From the NCBI GenBank assembly GCA_964394665.1, contig CAYMYN010000019.1, positions 32,997 through 96,996 on the forward strand: a stretch of DNA of 64,000 nt. Reading direction: 5' to 3'. The DNA comes from CAYMYN01 sp964394665 (GTDB lineage Bacteria; Planctomycetota; UBA1135; GCA-002686595). The notes under the pieces are model-generated. The model did no database searches, was not told the DNA's origin, and saw only the letters and a program-made list of their open reading frames with translations. Position 1 is the first letter of the stretch; each line of letters begins with the position of its first letter. A program made the translations under genes and the position numbers. Below, piece after piece: positions 10,817 to 18,853 of the stretch.

Positions 10817-11164
10817 TCAGCGGTTCTCGCGGGCGGCGCGCCGCAGACGCTCCTGGTAGATCGGGTCGTCCTGGGCCTCGTGCAGCGCCTCGAGCCCTTC
10901 CAGGCGCTGCAGGAGCTGGGTCCGACGCGCCTCGAGCGCGGCCTGGTGGGCCTCCAGCCGCCGCTCCTCCTTGCGCGCGGGGGCGAGCCCGCGGGTGCCG
11001 AACTGCGCCAACACGATCAGGGGCACCCAGACCGGCATCCAGTACGCGACGACCTCCAGCGCGCGCAGGGCCAGGCGGCGCTCGAGGCGCTCCCCGCCGG
11101 AGGCGGGGGCCAGCCCACGCCCGGCCGCGGCAGCGGACGCTCGAGGATCGGGTTTCTCGGCCAT
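10817..11164 (-). CDS. FtsB/DivIC-like septum formation protein
   Basis: A 115-residue protein with one membrane helix (about 38-58, VAYWMPVWVPLIVLAQFG) followed by a charged coiled coil of about 40 residues. It ends in DPIYQERLRRAAREN, matching the DPxYIExxAR motif that closes FtsB/DivIC proteins. These bitopic proteins link FtsL and FtsQ/DivIB in the divisome. Position right after enolase is the common arrangement for ftsB in many bacteria and supports the call. The cytoplasmic N-terminal tail of about 35 residues is longer than in E. coli FtsB. Confidence 0.75.
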   Translation of the reverse strand: MAEKPDPRASAAAAGRGLAPASGGERLERRLALRALEVVAYWMPVWVPLIVLAQFGTRGLAPARKEERRLEAHQAALEARRTQLLQRLEGLEALHEAQDDPIYQERLRRAARENR

Positions 11165-11260
11165 GGGGACAGCTCGGCGGCCCGCGAGTCTGACCCATCG
11201 GCGCGCCGCGCGCCAGATGGGGCCGGTCGGGGCGCAGCGGGGCGCGCCCCGGCGCGGCGA

Positions 11261-12526
<1,266 letters not shown>

Positions 12527-12628
12527 GGTGGCGCGATCCTACCCCGGCGCTGGGGTGGGTACCACGCGCGGACTCGCGGGCGCCGAACGCGATCGGGGCC
12601 GGCCGTCGAGCGCCGCGGCGCCGGCTGG

Positions 12629-12634
12629 TATCCT
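12629..12634 (+). promoter_or_regulatory. Possible -10 box for the pssA-folK-panC-ispE operon
   Basis: TATCCT about 100 nt upstream of the first gene, with TCGAGC 17 nt upstream as a weak -35. TAnnnT-like hexamers recur ahead of several operons in this window (TACCCT before spoVG and nadE, TACCGT before moaA). Supported only by eye. Confidence 0.3.
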
Positions 12635-12735
12635 CCCGCCCCCGCCCGGACCGGGTGTGCCCCCGACCCTTCGCACCCCGCCCCGGGGTCGCGGGCCGTC
12701 GCCGGGGTCGCGCGGCCGCAGCGGAGCATCCCGCG

Positions 12736-13629
12736 ATGAAGAGCATCTCGATGCTCCCCAACCTCCTGACCCTGGCGAACTCCGCCTGTGGGTTGCTGGC
12801 GATCTCCAAGGGGATCGACGCCCTGGCCTACCGCGACGTCTCGCCCGGGCTCTTCTACCAGCGCATGGAGAGCGCCTGCTTCCTGATCTTCCTCGGGATG
12901 GTGTTCGACTCCCTGGACGGGATGGTGGCGCGCCTCACCAAGAGCTTCAGCGACTTCGGGGCGCAGCTCGACTCGCTCTCCGACGCCCTGACCTTCGGCG
13001 TGGCGCCGGCGCTCCTGGCGAAGATCCTGCTCGAGCACGAGGGGCCCCAGCTCGGCTGGCTCGCCAACCCGCGCGTGCACTTCGCGGCCGCCGCGTGTTT
13101 CGCCCTGATGGCCATCCTGCGCCTGGCGCGCTTCAACCTGGAGACCGAGCACGAGGCGGACTCGCACGCCGACTTCAAGGGCCTGCCCTCGCCCGCGGCC
13201 GCGGGGGCAGTCACGGCCAGCATCTGGTTGTTCCTCGTGCTGCGCGCACCGGAGCTCGAGCGCGCCGACGGCCTGCCGACGCCCTTCGGGCGTCTGATGG
13301 GCTGGATGGTGAGCGTCGACTGGCAGCCGGCCCTGGCCTGGATGCCGCTGATGTTGACCGTGTTGCTGCCGTTGCTCGGGCTGCTGATGGTCAGCCGCGT
13401 GCGCTACGTGCACCTGACCTCCTTCCTGACCCGCGACCGCAGCACCTTCTTCACGCTGGTGGCGCTCGTCTTCGGCGCCACGGCGCTCTACCTCGCGCCC
13501 GTGCCCTTCGTCTTCGTCGGCATCCACGCCTTCGTGCTGCACGGCGTGGGGCGTTACTTCGCGCGGCGCTGGCGGCACCGCTGGCGAAGCTCCACCGCGC
13601 CCGGGGCCGGGGGGCGCCCTGCGGCGTGA
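12736..13629 (+). CDS. pssA: CDP-diacylglycerol-serine O-phosphatidyltransferase-like
   Basis: A 297-residue integral membrane enzyme of the CDP-alcohol phosphatidyltransferase family. The catalytic signature D-x2-D-G-x2-A-R-x8-G-x3-D-x3-D is complete at residues 58-83 (starting DSLDGMVARL). The N-terminus MKSISMLPNLLTLANSACGL, with its LTLxNxxxG pattern, is typical of the PssA subgroup, which condenses CDP-diacylglycerol with serine to make phosphatidylserine. Several membrane helices follow. The stop overlaps the folK start as GTGA. Substrate is inferred from subgroup resemblance. Confidence 0.85.
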   Translation: MKSISMLPNLLTLANSACGLLAISKGIDALAYRDVSPGLFYQRMESACFLIFLGMVFDSLDGMVARLTKSFSDFGAQLDSLSDALTFGVAPALLAKILLEHEGPQLGWLANPRVHFAAAACFALMAILRLARFNLETEHEADSHADFKGLPSPAAAGAVTASIWLFLVLRAPELERADGLPTPFGRLMGWMVSVDWQPALAWMPLMLTVLLPLLGLLMVSRVRYVHLTSFLTRDRSTFFTLVALVFGATALYLAPVPFVFVGIHAFVLHGVGRYFARRWRHRWRSSTAPGAGGRPAA

Positions 13630-14159
13630 GCCGAGCGCACGTCACGTCGGGCCAGCGCGTGCTGTGCGCCGTGGCCCTGGGCTCGAACCTGGGGGATCGC
13701 GCGGCGCACCTCGACCGGGCCGTGGCCGAGCTCGCCGCCCACCCGCGGGTGGCGCTGACGGCGGTCTCGCCGTGGATCGAGACCGAGCCGGTCGGCGGGC
13801 CGCCCGGGCAAGGGGCCTACCTCAACGGAGCGCTGCTGCTCGAGACGGACCTCGGCCCGGACGAGCTGCTCGACTTCCTGCTGGAGCTCGAGTCGCGGGC
13901 GGGGCGCGAGCGTGTCCCGGGTCTGCGCGACGCCCCGCGCACCTTGGACCTCGATCTCCTGCTCTACGGCCAGCGCGAGATCGAGCTGCGGCACCTCGCC
14001 GTCCCGCACCCGCGCCTCGAGGAGCGCCTGTTCGTGCTCGAACCCCTGGCCCACATCGCCCCCGATCTGGTGCTGCCGCGCTCGGGGCGCAGCGTGCGCG
14101 AGCGCCTGGAGGAGCTGCGCCGGCTCGAGGCCCTCGACGGTGGGGGGGGCGCGCCTTGA
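13626..14159 (+). CDS. folK: 2-amino-4-hydroxy-6-hydroxymethyldihydropteridine pyrophosphokinase
   Basis: A 177-residue HPPK, which transfers pyrophosphate from ATP to 6-hydroxymethyl-dihydropterin in folate synthesis. Visible family marks are ALGSNLGDR near the start, the RTLDLDLLLYG signature with its two Mg-binding aspartates, and VPHPRLEERLFVLEPL. The start is GTG at 13626, in frame and overlapping the upstream stop by 4 nt. The gene ends in TGA shared with the TTG start of panC. It is the only folate gene in the cluster. Confidence 0.95.
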   Translation: MSRAHVTSGQRVLCAVALGSNLGDRAAHLDRAVAELAAHPRVALTAVSPWIETEPVGGPPGQGAYLNGALLLETDLGPDELLDFLLELESRAGRERVPGLRDAPRTLDLDLLLYGQREIELRHLAVPHPRLEERLFVLEPLAHIAPDLVLPRSGRSVRERLEELRRLEALDGGGGAP

Positions 14160-15067
14160 TCCTGTCCCTCGACGACCCGCGCGCGGCCGCCGAGTGGTGC
14201 CGCGCCCAGCGCGCCGCCGGGCACACCCTGGGCTTCGTGCCGACCATGGGCGCCCTGCACGCGGGGCACCTCGAGCTCGTGCGCCGGGCCCTTTCCGAGA
14301 CCCAACGGGTGTGCGTCAGCGTGTTCGTGAACCCGCTGCAGTTCGACGATCCGCGCGACCTCGAGCGCTACCCGCGCGACTTCGCGCGCGACACGCGGCT
14401 GCTCGGGGACGCGGGCTGCCCGATGGTCTTCACCGGCACCCTGGCGCAGTTCTTCCCCGGCGAGCTCGACGCGCGCGGCGGGTTGGCGCCGTCGCGCCGC
14501 GTCGACCCCGGCCCCTTCGCCGAGGGGCTCGAGGGCGAGCGCCGCCCGGGCCACTTCGCCGGGGTGGCGACGATCGTCCAGCGCCTGTTCGAGACCGTCG
14601 AGCCCGACGCGGCCTTCTTCGGCGCCAAGGACTTCCAGCAGTGCCTGGTCGTGCGCGACCTCGCCCGCCGCCGCGGCGCGCCGCGCGTCGTCGTCTGTCC
14701 GACGGTGCGCGAACCCAGCGGGCTCGCGCGCTCGTCCCGCAACGCGCTGCTCGACCCGGCCCTCGCGCCCCGCGCGCCGCGCCTGTTCGCCGCTCTTTGC
14801 GCGGGCGAAGCGGCCTGGGCCGAGGGTCTGCGCGACGCGGGCGAGTTGCGCGCGCGCATGCTGGCGCACCTCGAGGGCTCGGGGCTCGAGCTCGAGTACC
14901 TCGAGCTGCGCGACCCCTTGGCCTGGACCGCGGTCTCGCCCCGCGGGCCCCTGGTGCGCGCGGTGGCGCTCGCGGCGGCGCGCCTGGGCGGCGTGCGTCT
15001 GATCGACAACCACGCCCTCGACGCGGCCTCCGACCTCACGCGCCGGGTGGAGCCCGCGCCGTGCTGA
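14156..15067 (+). CDS. panC: Pantothenate synthetase (pantoate-beta-alanine ligase)
   Basis: A 303-residue cytoplasmic enzyme that joins pantoate and beta-alanine using ATP. The PTMGALHAGHLELV segment holds the HIGH-like nucleotide motif, FVNPLQFDDPRDLERYPR follows, and FGAKDFQQ and LARSSRNALL carry the KMSKS-equivalent region. The start is TTG at 14156, fused to the folK stop as TTGA; no better ATG or GTG lies at the family N-terminus (LSLDDPRAAAEW). The last 7 nt overlap ispE. Translational coupling is likely for this rare start. Confidence 0.95.
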   Translation: MILSLDDPRAAAEWCRAQRAAGHTLGFVPTMGALHAGHLELVRRALSETQRVCVSVFVNPLQFDDPRDLERYPRDFARDTRLLGDAGCPMVFTGTLAQFFPGELDARGGLAPSRRVDPGPFAEGLEGERRPGHFAGVATIVQRLFETVEPDAAFFGAKDFQQCLVVRDLARRRGAPRVVVCPTVREPSGLARSSRNALLDPALAPRAPRLFAALCAGEAAWAEGLRDAGELRARMLAHLEGSGLELEYLELRDPLAWTAVSPRGPLVRAVALAAARLGGVRLIDNHALDAASDLTRRVEPAPC

Positions 15068-16047
15068 GCGGGCTCGGGGCGGGTTGGTCGCGGGCGCTCG
15101 CGCCGGCCAAGTTGAACCCCTGGCTCGAGGTGCTCGGCCGGCGCGCGGACGGCTACCACGAGCTCGAGACCGTGATGGTCGCGCTGGACCTCGCCGACGG
15201 CGTGGCGGCGCGGGCCGGAGGGAGTGGGACGGTCGAGCTGCGCCTCGTCGGACCGGCGGCCAGCGCCGACGTGCCCTGCGACGGGCGCAACCTCGCCTGG
15301 CGCGGCGCGGCGATCGCGCTCGAGCTGGCGCGCGGGGAGGGGCTCGGCGGCCCCGAACTCGGCCTCGAGCTGGTGCTCGACAAACACGTCCCCAGCCAGG
15401 CGGGCCTGGGCGGGGCGAGCTCCGACGCCGCGGCCGCCCTGCTCGCCGGCGCGGCCGCCCTGGGGCTCGACCTGGGCCCGCCGGAGGCGCCCTCGCCCTC
15501 CGGCCGCCGCGCCCGCGCGGCCCTGGCCGCGCTCGGCTCGGACTGCGCCTTCTTCCTCGAGGCGGCGAGCGGCGCGGCGCTCTGCACCGGCCGCGGGGAG
15601 CGCGTGACGCCGCTCCTGGGCCCCGAGCCGCCCTGGTGCGTGGCCCTGATCGTGCCGTCGGTCGCCTGCCCGACCGGCGCCGTCTACGCGGCCCTCGTTC
15701 CCCCCGGGGCCGCGGCGCGGCGCCCGCCGCCGAGCCTCTCGGGCGGGCGGCTGCCCGGGGCCGGGGAGTTCGGGGACAGGCCGCTCTTCAATCGCCTCGA
15801 AGCCGCCGCCCTGCGCGCCGTGCCCGAGCTCGGACCCTGGCGCGACCTCTTGGAGGGCGCGGCCCCGGGGTCGTTCCACCTCTCGGGCAGCGGCTCGAGC
15901 TTCTTCGCGCTCCTCCCCGACGTCGCCGCCGCCCGCGCGCTCCTGGAGCGCGTCCTGGCGACCGCCCGCGGCCAGAGCCTCGCCGTTCGGGGGACCTGGG
16001 TGGCGCGCACGGTCGACGCCGCGGCCCGCCTGGTCGAGCCGGACTGA
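15061..16047 (+). CDS. ispE: 4-diphosphocytidyl-2-C-methyl-D-erythritol kinase
   Basis: A 328-residue GHMP kinase that phosphorylates CDP-methylerythritol in the MEP isoprenoid pathway. APAKLNPWLEVLGRRADGYH and the ATP-binding loop AGLGGASSDAAA are diagnostic, and LSGSGSSFFAL is the C-terminal GHMP motif. The start is GTG at 15061, overlapping panC by 7 nt. The insert of about 25 residues around PPEAPSPSGRRARAA is longer than usual for the family but keeps frame. Confidence 0.94.
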   Translation: MLSGLGAGWSRALAPAKLNPWLEVLGRRADGYHELETVMVALDLADGVAARAGGSGTVELRLVGPAASADVPCDGRNLAWRGAAIALELARGEGLGGPELGLELVLDKHVPSQAGLGGASSDAAAALLAGAAALGLDLGPPEAPSPSGRRARAALAALGSDCAFFLEAASGAALCTGRGERVTPLLGPEPPWCVALIVPSVACPTGAVYAALVPPGAAARRPPPSLSGGRLPGAGEFGDRPLFNRLEAAALRAVPELGPWRDLLEGAAPGSFHLSGSGSSFFALLPDVAAARALLERVLATARGQSLAVRGTWVARTVDAAARLVEPD

Positions 16048-16080
16048 CGCGACCCGCCACGGTCCGCGAACGGGGACTCC

Positions 16081-16109
16081 TTCGCAGCCCGCCGGGATCG
16101 CAGTACCCT
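16081..16109 (+). promoter_or_regulatory. Putative promoter upstream of spoVG
   Basis: TTCGCA (16081-16086), a 17-nt spacer and TACCCT (16104-16109) give a plausible sigma-70-type promoter. The transcript leader would be about 95 nt and contains partly complementary arms (CCCC..GACGA and TCGTC..GGGG, about 16167-16203) ending at the ribosome binding site, so a leader structure could influence translation. No experimental support. Confidence 0.35.
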
Positions 16110-16211
16110 CCGCTCCGTGGATCGTCCCCTGTCGGAGCCAGGGGGCGACAACTCCGCCGGATGATCTGCCCCGTCGGACGATCGACCTGCGGAGTCGTCG
16201 GGGAGGACCTG

Positions 16212-16658
16212 GTGCTGAACATCACGGAGATCCGCATCAAGCTCGTCCCGGGGGACCGGGACAAGCTGCGCGCCTTCGCCAGCATCACCCTGGACGGCTG
16301 CCTCGTCATCCGCGACATCAAGATCATCGACGGCGGCGATCGGCTCTTCGTGGCCATGCCCAGCCGCAAGCTGTGCGACCGTTGCGCGCGCTGCGGCGGC
16401 AAGAACCACATCCGGGCGCGGTACTGCAACGAGTGCGGCGCGCGGCTGCGGGCCGAACGCAGCGTGCAGGACGAACGCGGCCGCCCGCGGCTCTACGCCG
16501 ACGTCACACACCCGATCCACCAAGAGTCCCGCGACCAGATCCAGAACGCGATCCTGGCGGCCTACCAGGAGGAGCTCGAGCGCTCCAAGCAGGAAGGCTA
16601 CGTCCCCCGCGCCGCCATCGACGACCACGAGGACTTCGAGTACGACCTCGAGCGCTGA
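16212..16658 (+). CDS. spoVG: SpoVG family protein with zinc-ribbon insert
   Basis: A 148-residue protein that begins MLNITEIRIKLVPGDRDKLR, the SpoVG core, with VIRDIKII and LFVAMPSRKL. SpoVG proteins bind RNA or DNA and regulate varied processes; outside spore formers they are not sporulation factors. Unlike the short Firmicute version, it carries two CxxC knuckles (CARC and CNEC), probably one zinc site, before the conserved YADVTHPIHQ. The GTG start at 16212 is supported by GGAGGA at 16202-16207; an in-frame ATG at 16161 has no ribosome binding site. The C-terminus is acidic (DDHEDFEYDLER). Confidence 0.88.
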   Translation: MLNITEIRIKLVPGDRDKLRAFASITLDGCLVIRDIKIIDGGDRLFVAMPSRKLCDRCARCGGKNHIRARYCNECGARLRAERSVQDERGRPRLYADVTHPIHQESRDQIQNAILAAYQEELERSKQEGYVPRAAIDDHEDFEYDLER

Positions 16659-16708
16659 TCGCGGCCCCTGCGTGCGGCCGGGGCGCGGGGGTGGTACACC
16701 CTGCGGCC

Positions 16709-18226
16709 ATGGCGATCGTCGTCTCGCACCTGGGCTCGGACTTCGACGAGTTGTGCAAGCGGGCCCTGCGGCAGGTGCCGCTCTCGGACCTCGTCGAGCT
16801 GCGCCTCGATCGGATCGGGAACCCGGGCGAGGCGCGCCTGGCGGCCTTCGTGCGGGCCTGCAAGAAGCCGGTGATCGTCACCCTGCACGGGCCCGAGGCG
16901 TTTGGCGACTTCGCGGGCGACGTGGACGAGCGGCTCGAGATCCTGCGCCTGGCGGCGCGGGCCGGGGCGCGCTTCGTGGACGTGGATTGGCGCCTGTCCC
17001 TGGAGCTGGGCGAGCTGGAGGGGCGCTGCGTGCGCATCGTCTCGCGCCACGAGACCGAGGGCACGCCGACGGACCTCGAGGCCTTGCACGAGGAGGTGCG
17101 CGCGGTGCTGTACGAGGGCGACGTCACGAAGATCGTGACCCACGCCGCGAGCACCGAGGACGGCCTGCGGCTCCTGAACCACCTGCGCGGCCAGCCCGGG
17201 CTGGTCGCCTTCTGCTCCGGGGAGGCGGGACGCTTCACGCGCGTCCTGGCGCCGATCTTCGGCTCGGCGTTCACCTACTGCGCGCCCGCCGACCTGCCGG
17301 GCCTGGGGGGCGGCGAGCCGACCGCGCCGGGTCAGATGCGGGTCAACGACTTCCTGGCCCTGCTGCCGCCCGGCGGGCTCTCGCCCGAGACCGCGGTCTT
17401 CGGCGTCGTCGGCAGCCACGTGCGCCACTCCTTCTCGCCGCGCGTGCAGGGCATGGCGCTCAAGGCGGCCAAGCTCGACGCGGTGTATCTGCCCTTCGAG
17501 ACCGACGACCTGGACGCCTTCCTCGACCTGGCGACCGACGAGTGCCTGCGCGGGCTCTCGGTCACCATGCCCCACAAGGGCGCGGCCCTGCGGCGCGCGC
17601 GCAGCGCCGAGCGCGGCGCGCAGGCGACCGGCGCGGCCAACACCCTGGTGCGCGAGTCCCACGGCTGGCGGGCCCTCAACACCGACGTGCCGGCGGTGCG
17701 CGAGACCCTCGAGCGGGCCCTCGAGTTGCACGGGCGCACCCCGGGCCGGCCGGCCTCGCTGGTCGGCGCGCGGGTCGTGGTGCTCGGAGCGGGGGGCGCG
17801 GCGGCGGCGGTGCTGCAGGCCGCGCGCGAGGGCGGGGCGAGCGTCTCCGTCGCGGCCCGCGATCCGGGGCGCGCGCGGGAACTCGCGGGACGGCTCGCGG
17901 CCCAGGCCCTCGGGTGGGAGCGTCTCGCCACGGCCGAGTGGGACGTGCTCGTGAACACGACCCCGGTCGGTTCCCTGGCCGCGCCGGACGCGAGCCCGAT
18001 CCCGCCCGAGTGGATCGTCCCGGGGAGCGTGGTGCTCGACGCGGTCTACCACCCCTTGAAGACCCCGCTGCTCGCCGCGGCCCTCGCGCGCGGCTGCACG
18101 GCCGTCCCGGGCGGCGAGTGGTTCGTGCGCCAGGCCCGGGACCAGTTCCGCCTCTTCACCGGCCAGGAGCCCGACGAGGCCCTGATGCGCGCGGCCTTCG
18201 AGCACGCCCTCGGGGACGGGGCGTGA
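16709..18226 (+). CDS. aroDE: Bifunctional 3-dehydroquinate dehydratase (type I) / shikimate dehydrogenase
   Basis: A 505-residue fusion covering two consecutive shikimate-pathway steps. Residues 1 to about 225 form a type I dehydroquinase barrel with substrate residues in ELRLDRI (30-36), the catalytic His114 (SRHETEG) and Schiff-base Lys141 (DVTKIVTHA). From about 232 the shikimate dehydrogenase half shows GSHVRHSFSP, LSVTMPHKGAA with the catalytic lysine, GAANTLV, NTDVPAV, the NADP loop VVLGAGGAAAA and VNTTPVGS. TACACC at 16695-16700 could be a -10 only 9 nt from the start. Its stop overlaps aroK as GTGA. The fusion resembles the plant arrangement and is also known in some bacteria. Confidence 0.95.
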   Translation: MAIVVSHLGSDFDELCKRALRQVPLSDLVELRLDRIGNPGEARLAAFVRACKKPVIVTLHGPEAFGDFAGDVDERLEILRLAARAGARFVDVDWRLSLELGELEGRCVRIVSRHETEGTPTDLEALHEEVRAVLYEGDVTKIVTHAASTEDGLRLLNHLRGQPGLVAFCSGEAGRFTRVLAPIFGSAFTYCAPADLPGLGGGEPTAPGQMRVNDFLALLPPGGLSPETAVFGVVGSHVRHSFSPRVQGMALKAAKLDAVYLPFETDDLDAFLDLATDECLRGLSVTMPHKGAALRRARSAERGAQATGAANTLVRESHGWRALNTDVPAVRETLERALELHGRTPGRPASLVGARVVVLGAGGAAAAVLQAAREGGASVSVAARDPGRARELAGRLAAQALGWERLATAEWDVLVNTTPVGSLAAPDASPIPPEWIVPGSVVLDAVYHPLKTPLLAAALARGCTAVPGGEWFVRQARDQFRLFTGQEPDEALMRAAFEHALGDGA

Positions 18227-18759
18227 GCGCGCCGCCCCGGGTGGCCCTGATCGGCCTGCGCGGCAGCGGCAAGTCGAGCGTCGGCCGCGCCCTGGCCGAG
18301 CTGCTCGGCGCGCCCTTCGTGGACCTCGACCGGGAGCTCGACGCGGGCGCGGGCCCGGGCGCCGAGCCGGCGGGGGAGCTTCTGGCGCGCCTCGGGGAGG
18401 CCGTCTTCCGGCGGCTGGAGCTCGAGGCCCTCGAGCGCGTCGCGGCCCGCGCCGGGGCCCAGGTGCTCGCCACCGGCGGCGGCGTGATCGAGACCCGGCC
18501 GGCCGTCGAGCTGCTCGGCCGGGCCTACACGTGTGTCTGGCTGCGCGCGCCCCAGGTCGAGCTCGAGCGCCGCATCGCCGGCGATGCGACGCTGCGCCCG
18601 CGTTTGGAAGGGAAATCCCTGGCCGAGGAGCTCGAACGGCTCGCGACGCGTCGCGGGCCTTGCTATCAGGAGCTGGCGCGCGTCGTAGTCGACACGCAGG
18701 GCCGTGCGCCGCTCGAGATCGCCCGCCACGTCGCGGAGCTCCTGGGGCGCCGACCATGA
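18223..18759 (+). CDS. aroK: Shikimate kinase
   Basis: A 178-residue P-loop kinase that phosphorylates shikimate at the 3-hydroxyl. Walker A is GLRGSGKSSVG, followed by PFVDLDRELD (shikimate-binding DxD), the ATGGGVIETRPA glycine loop and the lid arginine in TLRPRLEGKS. The start is GTG at 18223, overlapping aroDE by 4 nt, so three consecutive pathway activities are translationally linked. Length is normal. Confidence 0.95.
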   Translation: MSAPPRVALIGLRGSGKSSVGRALAELLGAPFVDLDRELDAGAGPGAEPAGELLARLGEAVFRRLELEALERVAARAGAQVLATGGGVIETRPAVELLGRAYTCVWLRAPQVELERRIAGDATLRPRLEGKSLAEELERLATRRGPCYQELARVVVDTQGRAPLEIARHVAELLGRRP

Positions 18760-18853
18760 GTCCGGCCCAGCGGCCGGTCGATGGAGCGCCCGACGTGGGC
18801 GGCGTCGCGGACGGTGATCGAGGGACGGCCGAGGGATCGGGATCGGGCGGGTG

